Origin: an uncultured Ruminococcus sp.
GTDB lineage: Bacteria; Bacillota; Clostridia; Oscillospirales; CAG-272
DNA: 7,706 nt
Reading direction: 5' to 3'
Assembly (NCBI GenBank): GCA_902765885.1
Contig: CACXBN010000326.1
Coordinates: forward strand, 1-7,706
The number at the start of each line of letters is the position of its first letter. Position 1 is the stretch's first letter. Of this stretch, positions 1 to 6,767 are shown piece after piece. A program made the translations under genes and the position numbers. The notes under the pieces are model-generated. The model searched no databases. It was not told the origin of the DNA and was given only the letters and a program-made list of their open reading frames with translations.

Positions 1-639
1 CATCTCTTCATATGTATAGGTTTCCTTACCGCCGACATTATACGTCTTATTAGTATCGTTCATATGTTCAACGATAAAATCTGCAAAATCCTCACAGTCA
101 ACAACATTTGCTCTGACATTGCCATAACCCTTGAGCAGCTGCATCTCTCCCTTATCAACATAAGGTTTGAAAACTTTTGCAATGTCATAAAAATATCCTG
201 TTGGACGGTAAATGATCCAGTCCATCGACTGTTTCTTGATTTCTTCTTCAACCATATATTTTGCATGGAGCATCGGTACTTTTTCTGCTCCCTTTTCATC
301 ACATGAAATCACGGAAATATAATTGAACTTTTTAACACCGGCACGTTTTGCTTCTTCGTACAGGTTCATATTTCCCTTGTAATCTATGTCATATGAGGTA
401 AATTTTGTAGATGCTCCTGTCAGACCCATAGTTGTTATTACAACTTCCACTCCATCGCATATGCCCTTGAGTGTATCAGGATTTGTCGCATCAATCGATA
501 CGAATCTATATTTTCCTTCTGTTCCTTCAATTTTTCTTTCTTTTAAATCAGCGGCAACTACTTCGTGTCCCTGTCTGCAAAGACTTTTTAGTATTTCAGC
601 TCCCAGATTTCCGAAAGCTCCAGCAAGTAATATTTTCAT
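1..639 (-). CDS. Atypical SDR / NmrA-like NAD(P)-binding protein (partial, C-terminus outside window)
   Basis: The frame is open from the ATG at 639 to the window edge, giving 213 residues without a stop. The N-terminus is a Rossmann nucleotide-binding fold: a beta strand, then GAFGNLG (residues 7-13), a variant of the TGxxGxxG motif of atypical short-chain dehydrogenases, and Asp31 at the end of strand 2. Further family marks are VITTMG (67-72), YISV (107-110), HAKYMVEE (125-132, a conserved Lys/Glu patch of NmrA-like proteins) and RPTGYFYD (145-152). A classical YxxxK catalytic pair is not obvious, so it may be a reductase, epimerase-like enzyme or redox sensor; the substrate is unknown. 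The start is supported by AGGAG at 648-652, 8 nt before the ATG. It is the third gene of the TetR-controlled operon, 18 nt after the flavin reductase-like gene, which suggests a shared redox or detoxification role. Family call is firm; function is inference. Confidence 0.87.
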   Translation of the reverse strand, partial: MKILLAGAFGNLGAEILKSLCRQGHEVVAADLKERKIEGTEGKYRFVSIDATNPDTLKGICDGVEVVITTMGLTGASTKFTSYDIDYKGNMNLYEEAKRAGVKKFNYISVISCDEKGAEKVPMLHAKYMVEEEIKKQSMDWIIYRPTGYFYDIAKVFKPYVDKGEMQLLKGYGNVRANVVDCEDFADFIVEHMNDTNKTYNVGGKETYTYEEM

Positions 640-657
640 TTCTAAATCTCCTGATTA

Positions 658-1584
658 TTATTTCTTATTTTTTTCTTTTGCTCTCTTATCGTTGATTATT
701 TTCATATGCTCTGCAGTAACAAGCTCAACATTGTTTTCTCTTGCCCATTCAACGCATCCTTTCAGCACAAGGGGAAGGAAAACACGAGGTACACCGAGTA
801 TCGTCTGAAGAGCATCATCTGTAAACTTCACTTTATCATCCGCACGGTCTGCTGCATATCTTACTGATTCAAGAGATGCTTTTCTGACCTGAAGCAGTTC
901 AGCTCTCATGCGGCGTTTACGATGGAACCAGAAATTCTTTGAATCTCTGTATCCGTAATCAACGGGAAGCGGCGGAAAATCTTTTGCGGTCACACCGTTA
1001 ATGATAGCGTCACGGTATTTTTTCTTCATAAGGATCTTATCGATCTTCAGAATAAAATGCGCTCCGAATTTGCTTGTTATTCCGTTAAAATCGTGATAAG
1101 GACCTTCATATCCGTTAAGCTGGCCGGGCTGATCGTTTTCAGCACCGTCAAGTGTTCTTACCCATGTGCATTCGATAACCTCTATAGCATCTGTCAGAAC
1201 TTGGGGACGTTTTTCCCCGCTTTCCTCTTCAAGCAAACTCTTTTCGAGTCTGAAATTACATTTAGCCATTTTTTCGGCAGGTTTGTCTCCGGGCCATGAT
1301 AGTTTAACGGCTTCTTTGAATGTTTTTGGATTATCATCAATAAAGTTGATGGCGCACTTTCCGTTCCTCAGGATATTTTGAGCCGTATTTGAAGAGTTGC
1401 GGCAGGATAAAAGCATAGCGTAATAATCCTTTCCCGCTACATAATACGGCTGAACCAGTGAATATGGTCCCAGTGATGTCTTTCCATCTTCGCATATCGT
1501 GCTTATGATTACCGTAGGCATCGGGAAAAACAGTGATGTCTGGTAAAAATTGTCCACAATACGTAGATTCTCAAAGCTGCTCAT
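658..1584 (-). CDS. Flavin reductase-like split-barrel protein with C-terminal PCP_red-like domain
   Basis: 308 residues. Residues about 18-185 resemble the FMN-binding split barrel of the flavin reductase / DIM6-NTAB family: PMPTVIIST near the start, an SLGPYSLVQPYYVAG segment where these proteins line the flavin pocket, SCRNSSNTAQNI (60-71) and CAINFI (77-82), followed by GAHFILKIDKI (174-184). Such proteins bind FMN and pass electrons from NAD(P)H, or act as flavoprotein oxidoreductases. The tail (about 253-300: FTDDALQTILGVP, VLKGCVEWAREN, VTAEHM) resembles PCP_red, the small C-terminal domain known from light-independent protochlorophyllide reductase and from unrelated redox proteins. 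A basic linker (HRKRRMRAELLQVRK, 221-235) joins the two. The start follows AAAGGAG at 1593-1599 with 8-nt spacing. It is the second gene of the operon, 13 nt after tetR. Assignment of the barrel is good, of the tail moderate; the substrate is unknown. Confidence 0.85.
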   Translation of the reverse strand: MSSFENLRIVDNFYQTSLFFPMPTVIISTICEDGKTSLGPYSLVQPYYVAGKDYYAMLLSCRNSSNTAQNILRNGKCAINFIDDNPKTFKEAVKLSWPGDKPAEKMAKCNFRLEKSLLEEESGEKRPQVLTDAIEVIECTWVRTLDGAENDQPGQLNGYEGPYHDFNGITSKFGAHFILKIDKILMKKKYRDAIINGVTAKDFPPLPVDYGYRDSKNFWFHRKRRMRAELLQVRKASLESVRYAADRADDKVKFTDDALQTILGVPRVFLPLVLKGCVEWARENNVELVTAEHMKIINDKRAKEKNKK

Positions 1585-1592
1585 TTTGTTTG

Positions 1593-1599
1593 CTCCTTT
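1593..1599 (-). promoter_or_regulatory. RBS overlapping the upstream stop codon
   Basis: AAAGGAG lies 8 nt upstream of the ATG at 1584, and its first two A residues are the last two bases of the tetR TAA stop (1598-1600). Ribosomes ending tetR therefore stop on the initiation site of the flavin reductase-like gene, which favours translational coupling. Confidence 0.8.
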
Positions 1600-2110
1600 A
1601 TATAATTTTAATTAATATCTCGTAAATACGGTCAAACGGCACACCGGCCATAGACCATGTTAATATTGACTCTGCTGTAAATTGAGAAAGAAATTCGTGA
1701 TCGTCCTTTTCCAAACATATCTTTTCTATAATGGCTGAAAGCTGATTTCTTAGGAGCTCATGCCACTTGTGAGATGAAGAATAATATTTTTCCTCTGCGC
1801 TTCTGTCCTTAAAGATCATACTATGCGATTCAGAGAAACTGATCAGGGAGTCATATATTGTCTTAAGCAAATTCCTCTTGTCAGAAAGATCGATATCATT
1901 GATTTTATTAAGGACGACCTTCCAGTCATCAACTACTAGTGAAGCAACGAGTATATCTTTTGATTTGAAGTAATTGTATACGGTTCCCGTTGCTATGCCA
2001 CATTCTGCTGCGACAGATCTTATTGTCGTTTTTTCATATCCAAACATATTAATCTGCCGTCTGGCTTCTTCAATTAGCTGATTTCGCAGGTTTTCGATGA
2101 TTTTTGGCAT
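1598..2110 (-). CDS. TetR/AcrR-family transcriptional repressor
   Basis: 170 residues, somewhat shorter than the usual 190-210 of the family. Residues about 10-55 form the TetR DNA-binding domain: EEARRQINMFGYEKTTI, then the helix-turn-helix SVAAECGIATGTVYNYFKSKD (32-52), whose TGTVYNYFKSK recognition segment is characteristic. The C-terminal half is helical, poorly conserved and presumably binds a ligand and dimerises; nothing in it shows the ligand. The start is set by AGGAG at 2119-2123, 8 nt before the ATG. It leads a three-gene operon with a flavin reductase-like protein and an NAD(P)-binding protein, so it probably represses itself and these genes. A perfect palindrome at 2136-2151, directly behind the promoter -10, is the natural operator. 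The call as TetR family is secure; the target and ligand are inference. Confidence 0.93.
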   Translation of the reverse strand: MPKIIENLRNQLIEEARRQINMFGYEKTTIRSVAAECGIATGTVYNYFKSKDILVASLVVDDWKVVLNKINDIDLSDKRNLLKTIYDSLISFSESHSMIFKDRSAEEKYYSSSHKWHELLRNQLSAIIEKICLEKDDHEFLSQFTAESILTWSMAGVPFDRIYEILIKII

Positions 2111-2135
2111 ATCATTTACTCCTGTTTTGCATTTT

Positions 2136-2151
2136 AATGAACGCGTTCATT
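2136..2151. promoter_or_regulatory. Palindromic operator of the TetR operon
   Basis: AATGAACGCGTTCATT is a perfect 16-bp palindrome centred between 2143 and 2144; beyond one mismatched pair, two further flanking pairs also match. It begins 2 bp downstream of the -10 box of the tetR promoter and covers the expected transcription start near 2147. TetR dimers bind palindromes of this kind, and in this position binding would block RNA polymerase. The TGAAC half-site with its GTTCA mate is a common TetR operator form. Binding by the neighbouring protein is inferred. Confidence 0.8.
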
Positions 2152-2153
2152 TA

Positions 2154-2182
2154 ATTATAAATCCTTTTCTTCCTAAAGTCAA
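2154..2182 (-). promoter_or_regulatory. Sigma-A promoter of the tetR-reductase-SDR operon
   Basis: Read on the minus strand: -35 TTGACT (2177-2182), a spacer of exactly 17 nt, and -10 TATAAT (2154-2159). Only one base departs from consensus, so the promoter should be strong when not repressed. The expected start is near 2147, giving a leader of about 37 nt before tetR. Confidence 0.88.
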
Positions 2183-2239
2183 TTTTATATTGATATTTAA
2201 ACAAAAATTCGATTTTCTTAGAGCCTTTGTCTGCGCATA

Positions 2240-2269
2240 TTGAAAATCATGCTGCCGATGTGCTAAAAT
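2240..2269 (+). promoter_or_regulatory. Probable promoter of the endonuclease/phosphatase-family gene
   Basis: TTGAAA (2240-2245), an 18-nt spacer, and TAAAAT (2264-2269) preceded by TGC (2261-2263), which makes an extended -10. Transcription would start near 2276, some 33 nt before the ATG at 2309. A TATAAT at 2274-2279 is an alternative -10 but has no fitting -35. This promoter is divergent from the tetR promoter with 57 bp between the two -35 boxes; the tetR operator is too far away to block it directly. Confidence 0.55.
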
Positions 2270-2308
2270 AAATTATAATCTTTTAATAATTTAAGGATTT
2301 GTTCTTAT

Positions 2309-3376
2309 ATGAAAAAAGCGCTGAAAATCGTATTAATTATTCTTGCGGTACTTATCCTGTTGATTGCAGCATATGTTATTTATGTGTTCGCATCGTATCA
2401 TCGCATGGGAGACTCAACTCTTATACCGATAAATAATTCAGTCGACAAGACAACTCCTGGTGAAAGCTATTCCATTCTTTCATACAACATAGGATTTGGT
2501 GCTTATGAATCAGATTACGGCTTTTTCATGGACGGTGGCACCCAGTCATGGGCATGGTCAAAAGAAAGGCTTGATACAAACCTTAAGAACATTACAAATG
2601 TTTTGAAAAAAGAGAATACAGATTTTTATCTTATACAGGAAGTAGACACAGATTCTACAAGAAGCTATTATACGGATGAGAGAGATTATATAATTCCCGG
2701 TCTTCCTGGCTACAGTTATTCTTTCGCCCGCAATTATGATTCTCCATTCCTCTTTTACCCTATATTCCAGCCTCATGGTGCTTCACGCTCGGGAATTTTA
2801 ACGCTTGCAAACAAAAAAATAACATCTGCTGACAGAGTCGAGCTGCCAATAGAAGAAGGCCTTACAAAGCTTCTTGACCTTGACAGGTGCTTCTCAAAAA
2901 ACAGAATCGCAACAAACAACGGCGGACAGCTTATTATCTATAATTTCCATCTTTCAGCCTACACATCTGACGGATCAATAGCAACCGAACAGCTTATAAT
3001 GCTTCTTAAAGATATGGAGAGCGAATATCAGCAAGGAAATTACTGCATAGCCGGCGGTGACTTTAATAAAGATATACTCGGCAACTCTTCTGATTATTTC
3101 GGAAAGTCCGATATAGAATACACATGGGCGCAGCCGCTTCCGGAAGGGCTGTTTGATAATTACAACGTTTATCTCGTAGCACCTTTTGATGAAAATAATC
3201 CCGTACCGACATGCCGCAATGCCGACTCTGCTTATCACAAGGGACAGTATGTTCTTACGATAGACGGATTCATGGTTACAAACAACGTGCGTGTTTCGGA
3301 TATAAAGGTCATTGATACGCAGTTTGCATACTCCGACCACAATCCGGTGAGAATGAATTTCACTCTCGTCAAATAA
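2309..3376 (+). CDS. Membrane-anchored endonuclease/exonuclease/phosphatase (EEP) family hydrolase
   Basis: 355 residues. A short basic start (MKK) and a hydrophobic stretch at about 7-28 form a single membrane anchor or uncleaved signal; no lipobox or clear cleavage site is seen, so the catalytic domain is probably outside the membrane. The rest is an EEP (DNase I / exonuclease III / sphingomyelinase) fold with its motifs in order: SYNIGFG (Asn60), LIQEVD (Glu111, metal ligand), YNFHLSAY (His214), GGDFNKD (Asp251, Asn253), TIDGFMV (Asp319) and SDHNPV (Asp343-His344, catalytic pair). All key residues are present, so it should be an active metal-dependent phosphoesterase. The substrate (nucleic acid, phospholipid or sugar phosphate) cannot be read from the sequence. 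AAGGA at 2293-2297 stands 11 nt before the ATG. It is transcribed alone, with its own promoter and a terminator 36 nt after the stop. Confidence 0.92.
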   Translation: MKKALKIVLIILAVLILLIAAYVIYVFASYHRMGDSTLIPINNSVDKTTPGESYSILSYNIGFGAYESDYGFFMDGGTQSWAWSKERLDTNLKNITNVLKKENTDFYLIQEVDTDSTRSYYTDERDYIIPGLPGYSYSFARNYDSPFLFYPIFQPHGASRSGILTLANKKITSADRVELPIEEGLTKLLDLDRCFSKNRIATNNGGQLIIYNFHLSAYTSDGSIATEQLIMLLKDMESEYQQGNYCIAGGDFNKDILGNSSDYFGKSDIEYTWAQPLPEGLFDNYNVYLVAPFDENNPVPTCRNADSAYHKGQYVLTIDGFMVTNNVRVSDIKVIDTQFAYSDHNPVRMNFTLVK

Positions 3377-3412
3377 TAACTTCTCAACCATAAAACAATA
3401 CAGAAATGATAA

Positions 3413-3452
3413 AACCGCTGATCACAATCGTGTGTAATCAGCGGTTCTTTTT
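3413..3452. terminator. Rho-independent terminator, probably bidirectional
   Basis: The arms AACCGCTGAT (3413-3422) and ATCAGCGGTT (3437-3446) form a 10-bp stem, extended by CACA/TGTG across a 2-nt bulge to a 4-nt loop. On the plus strand it is followed by C and five T, a good terminator for the EEP gene. On the minus strand the A run at 3411-3414 gives a short U tract, so it can also end the convergent oxidoreductase transcript, whose stop codon lies about 40 nt away. No other feature is seen between the two stop codons. Confidence 0.88.
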
Positions 3453-3488
3453 ATGAATTATTCAGCGTTTGAATGATGGCAAGCGGGT

Positions 3489-6413
3489 TTAATCACTCAT
3501 CATTTCTTCGATATTAACGCCATTTCCGGTATGCGGATGTGTTTTATGGAACTCTTTTGTAGCCTTATTGTATTCCTTGCGTTTTTTGCGCATCATCTTT
3601 GCTTCCTCGCTTCCGCTGTTCATAAGGATCTTAAATCCTCTCGGAACAGCATATGAAAGCAGTCCGCCGACTTTATCTTCTGCTCTGCGCATATCGGATG
3701 CCTGAGGATGATCTCGAACAAGGTGAATTGCATCAAATTCACACCTCGTGGTGCAGAGTCCACAGCCAATGCACTTGTTGTAGTCGACGATTGAAGCACC
3801 GCATCCCAGACATCTGGAAGCTTCAGTGCGAACCTGTTCCTCCGTGAATGTCAGACGGTTGTCGGTAAATCCATGCTTGTAGTCAATGCTGTCGTCTACC
3901 GGAGGCACCTGTCTTTGTGCAGTGTCATAAGAATCAATTGCTATATTGTTCTTGTCAAGTGATTTGAAGTATCTGCGGTCTCTTGCGAGAGTCTGCGGCA
4001 CGTTGTTCTTTGAAACGAAACGGCGAAGCGATTCTGCAGCTTCATGTCCTTGACCGATTGCGTCAATAACGAACTTAGGACCTGTGAATACGTCACCGCC
4101 AACAAAGATACATGGATCTGCTGTCTGATATGTAAAGGAATCTGCTACGGGATAATTGCCATGATGGAATGTAACGCCTGTTCCCTCAAGGAGTTTGCCC
4201 CATTCTATAGCCTGACCGATTGCAAATATAACCTTGTTAGCGGAAACAGTAATGGTCTCATTCTCATCATATTTAGGAGAGAATTTTCCTGTCTTTTCAT
4301 CAATAGTGGAAACACACTTCTTAAGTATTATGCCGCAAACCTTACCGTTGTCGTCTGTCAATACTTCTTTCGGTCCCCATCCTGCGTTGATGATGACATT
4401 TTCATCCTCTGCCTCTTCTATCTCTTCCAGTGAAGCGGGCATCGTTTCACGTGATTCGAGACAGTACATCGAAACCTTGTCTGCTCCCTTGCGATTAGCG
4501 GTTCTTGCACAGTCGATTGCAACATTACCACCGCCAATTACAACAACGTCACCGGTTAAATCCTTTGTGGTGTCGGAAAGAGCCTTTTCAAGGAATTTTA
4601 CCGCAATTTCAGTTCCGTCAGCCGTGTCACCGGGGACTCCGGGAAGTCTGCCGCCCTGACATCCTATGGCGATATAGAATGCTTCATATCCCTGCTTTTT
4701 GAGTTCTTCTATGGTAACATCCTTGCCTACTTCCACACCGCATCTGATTTCGACACCGAGTTCGCGAATGATATCTATTTCAGCATCGATAACATCCTTT
4801 TCCAGCTTGAATGAAGGAATACCATATGTCATCATTCCGCCAGGTTTTTCATGTTTTTCAAAAACAGTTGGTTTATATCCCATTGTGGCAAGATAGTATG
4901 CTGCCGACAGTCCAGCCGGGCCTGATCCTATAATGGCTATCTTCTGATCCCATTCGCCTTTTACTCTGTTGATTGTTTTCTTCGGAATATATCTTGTGTC
5001 GGCATGAAGGTCTCTTTCAGCTAAGAATTTCTTGACATCATCGATTGCAACCGCTTTGTCGATGGTGCCTCTGGTACATGCATCTTCACAACGCTTGTTA
5101 CATACTCTGCCGCAAATTGCAGGAAACGGATTTTCACGTTTGATCAGAGCCAGTGCTTCATCGTATCTTCCCTCTTTAGCCATTTTCAGATATCCCTGAA
5201 TCGGGACATGAGCCGGGCAAGCGGTCTTACAGGGTGCAGTACCTGTCTTGTGTGTGTTTACTCTTGCAGTATCGCGGTAATTCTCATCCCAGGCGTATTT
5301 GCCCCAGCGGATCTTGTCAGGAAGTACAGATACTGGATATTTTACTTCCGTACCGTCTTTCTGGCAAAGTTTCTGACCAAGTTTGACTGCTCCTGCGGGA
5401 CAAACTTCAACACATCGTCCGCATGCAACACATTTTTCCTTATTAACATTTGCGGTAAATGAACTGCGGGACATGTTCGGAGTATTGAACAATAGCGATG
5501 TTCGGAGAGCATTACAGATCTGCACATTGCAGTTGCAGATATCAAAAATATGATCTTCTCCGTCAATATTTGTTACCTGATGGACATATCCGTTGTCTTC
5601 GGCTTTCTGAAGAATCTCCAGCGCCTCTTCTTTTGTAATATAGTGCGCTCTGCCTGTTTCCACAGTATAGTCGGCCATATCGCCTACCTGAATGCACCAA
5701 TCCTGTTCGCAGTCTGTACATCCTTCACCTATGGTAGCTCTCGAATAACGACATGAACATATGCCTGCTGAAAGATGTCCTTCATACTTCTGAAGCCAGT
5801 ACGAAATTTTCTCGATACTCAATGATTCACGTGTAGCATTTACTTCTTTTTCAACAGGAATAACATGCATTCCGATTCCGTTGCCGCCCGGTCTTACCAT
5901 CGGCGTGATATGTTCAAGCGGAAGAAATGTCATGCGCTCGAACATTTTTGCAACCGGAGGGTTCTTTTCTATTCTTTCAACGGAACTGTTAAAAAGTTCT
6001 GCGCTGCCGGGTACAAAATAACTTGTGCGGTAACGCAATTCTTTCGGTGCGCCTTTAATGGGTCCGTTGTCATCATAGTGATCGCCATAATCATATTCGA
6101 CAAAACCGTGAACGCAAAGCAAATCCAGAGTTTCCTTGAATTTTTCCGCACTCATACGATTTTTGTTCATCTCAAAAAGCTGATCATATGTATACCATTT
6201 GCGCTGTTTCATTGACAGGGCGATATCAACTTCGTCCTCATTGAGTATTTCGCGCAGGCCCCAATATTCCTCGTCGGTGGTTTTCAGCCCGAAAAGTTTA
6301 TGAGGTACGTTATCTGTGATTCTGGCACCCAGTTTGGCATACTTCTTTTTCTTTTCTTTTTCGCCGTCGAACTTTGACTTGGTTTTGGGAATTTTGTCAT
6401 AGATTTCTGGCAT
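3489..6413 (-). CDS. GltD-like FAD/NAD(P)-dependent oxidoreductase fused to multiple Fe-S domains
   Basis: 974 residues from the ATG at 6413, about twice the usual size of glutamate synthase small subunit (GltD). Domains in order: a winged-helix-like N-terminal region (about 60-160); a cysteine region with CSCR, CTDCEQDWC and DICNCNVQIC (Cys219-300), typical of a family of ferredoxin-associated proteins; a 4Fe-4S ferredoxin motif CVACGRCVEVCPAG (328-340); the GltD N-terminal Fe-S domain (Cys395, 399, 434, 438, 442, 446); an FAD site IIGSGPAGLSAA (494-505); an NAD(P) site VVIGGGNVAIDCART (624-638); the FAD-closing motif IFVGGDVFTGPKFVIDAIGQG (769-789); and a C-terminal ferredoxin-like module (Cys868, 871, 881, 884, 887, 891). 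It likely moves electrons between NAD(P)H and ferredoxin or an unknown partner in the cytoplasm. No gltB is visible, so glutamate synthase activity is not supported. The frame stays open to an ATG at 6470, but that site has no SD. Confidence 0.9.
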   Translation of the reverse strand: MPEIYDKIPKTKSKFDGEKEKKKKYAKLGARITDNVPHKLFGLKTTDEEYWGLREILNEDEVDIALSMKQRKWYTYDQLFEMNKNRMSAEKFKETLDLLCVHGFVEYDYGDHYDDNGPIKGAPKELRYRTSYFVPGSAELFNSSVERIEKNPPVAKMFERMTFLPLEHITPMVRPGGNGIGMHVIPVEKEVNATRESLSIEKISYWLQKYEGHLSAGICSCRYSRATIGEGCTDCEQDWCIQVGDMADYTVETGRAHYITKEEALEILQKAEDNGYVHQVTNIDGEDHIFDICNCNVQICNALRTSLLFNTPNMSRSSFTANVNKEKCVACGRCVEVCPAGAVKLGQKLCQKDGTEVKYPVSVLPDKIRWGKYAWDENYRDTARVNTHKTGTAPCKTACPAHVPIQGYLKMAKEGRYDEALALIKRENPFPAICGRVCNKRCEDACTRGTIDKAVAIDDVKKFLAERDLHADTRYIPKKTINRVKGEWDQKIAIIGSGPAGLSAAYYLATMGYKPTVFEKHEKPGGMMTYGIPSFKLEKDVIDAEIDIIRELGVEIRCGVEVGKDVTIEELKKQGYEAFYIAIGCQGGRLPGVPGDTADGTEIAVKFLEKALSDTTKDLTGDVVVIGGGNVAIDCARTANRKGADKVSMYCLESRETMPASLEEIEEAEDENVIINAGWGPKEVLTDDNGKVCGIILKKCVSTIDEKTGKFSPKYDENETITVSANKVIFAIGQAIEWGKLLEGTGVTFHHGNYPVADSFTYQTADPCIFVGGDVFTGPKFVIDAIGQGHEAAESLRRFVSKNNVPQTLARDRRYFKSLDKNNIAIDSYDTAQRQVPPVDDSIDYKHGFTDNRLTFTEEQVRTEASRCLGCGASIVDYNKCIGCGLCTTRCEFDAIHLVRDHPQASDMRRAEDKVGGLLSYAVPRGFKILMNSGSEEAKMMRKKRKEYNKATKEFHKTHPHTGNGVNIEEMMSD

Positions 6414-6420
6414 ATTCTTA

Positions 6421-6427
6421 CCCTTTC
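6421..6427 (-). promoter_or_regulatory. RBS deciding the start of the Fe-S/FAD oxidoreductase
   Basis: GAAAGGG on the minus strand, 7 nt before the ATG at 6413. The in-frame ATG at 6470 has only AT-rich sequence before it and lies upstream of the predicted transcription start, so 6413 is preferred. Confidence 0.78.
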
Positions 6428-6453
6428 TGAAAAATTCTTTTTCTATCGGTTCG

Positions 6454-6462
6454 ATTATATCA
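6454..6462 (-). promoter_or_regulatory. Extended -10 promoter of the Fe-S/FAD oxidoreductase gene
   Basis: TGATATAAT on the minus strand combines a consensus -10 (TATAAT, 6454-6459) with an extended TGN element. No good -35 lies 16-18 nt upstream, as is usual for extended -10 promoters. Transcription would start near 6447, leaving a leader of about 34 nt. Confidence 0.55.
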
Positions 6463-6605
6463 TAAATCATAATAAAATTGTGTTTTTTGCCAAAATTTAC
6501 ATAATGTTCAAGAAGTTTTACTTCACTTTATATAATATTGAAGCATTCATTTTTTGAAAAGAAAAATATAGTGATTATATAAATATTCATTTTACAACTT
6601 TGTTG

Positions 6606-6633
6606 TTTACACTTTATTTTGTGTTAATATACT
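6606..6633 (+). promoter_or_regulatory. Candidate distal promoter of the citrate synthase gene
   Basis: TTTACA (6606-6611), a 16-nt spacer, and TATACT (6628-6633). Transcription from here would start near 6640 and give a leader of about 150 nt containing the SD-complementary segment at 6667-6677. The region is AT-rich, so chance matches are likely. Confidence 0.4.
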
Positions 6634-6729
6634 ACTCATGTAATATTACTTGCATTTTCTTTAATAATGATATCTCCCGTCATCTTTTGTAAAAATGTAT
6701 TTTTATGATAATAATTTAATATTTATTCA

Positions 6730-6758
6730 TTGATTGCAGAGCCGTTATATGATATATT
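6730..6758 (+). promoter_or_regulatory. Candidate proximal promoter of the citrate synthase gene
   Basis: TTGATT (6730-6735), a 17-nt spacer, and TATATT (6753-6758) with TGA before it, an extended -10. The expected start is near 6765, a leader of only about 25 nt. The -10 lies inside the inverted repeat at 6748-6767, so a protein bound there would occlude it. Confidence 0.5.
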
Positions 6759-6767
6759 TATATCATA
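6748..6767. repeat. 9-2-9 inverted repeat over the citrate synthase promoter
   Basis: TATGATATA (6748-6756) and TATATCATA (6759-6767) are perfect inverse complements around TT. It could be an operator overlapping the -10, or a hairpin in a longer leader RNA. It is not followed by a U run, so it is not a terminator. Confidence 0.7.

Noticed and set aside
386..808. 140-codon plus-strand open frame
   Set aside because: It lies opposite the SDR-like and flavin reductase-like genes, has no ribosome binding site and a low-complexity Ser/Phe-rich product; it is an antisense shadow.
2112..2132. Six-codon upstream frame (MQNRSK) in the tetR leader, ending 1 nt before the tetR ATG
   Set aside because: It has no Shine-Dalgarno, starts about 15 nt from the predicted RNA end, and contains the tetR SD; most likely accidental.
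4044..4659. Plus-strand open frames of 129 and 141 codons
   Set aside because: Both are antisense to the GltD-like core, whose motifs are unmistakable; the products match nothing and lack start signals.
3489..6413. Naming the protein glutamate synthase small subunit (gltD)
   Set aside because: The core is GltD-like, but the chain is twice the usual length with extra Fe-S domains, and no large subunit gene is visible. The name would imply an activity not supported here.
6594..6649. Small palindromes (ACAAC-TTT-GTTGT; GTAATATTAC) as Rex or other known operators
   Set aside because: They are short, AT-rich and do not match a known consensus well enough to name a regulator.
6667..6708. 13-codon frame starting at ATGATATCTCC
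   Set aside because: No ribosome binding site and no recognisable leader-peptide feature such as a run of regulatory codons.
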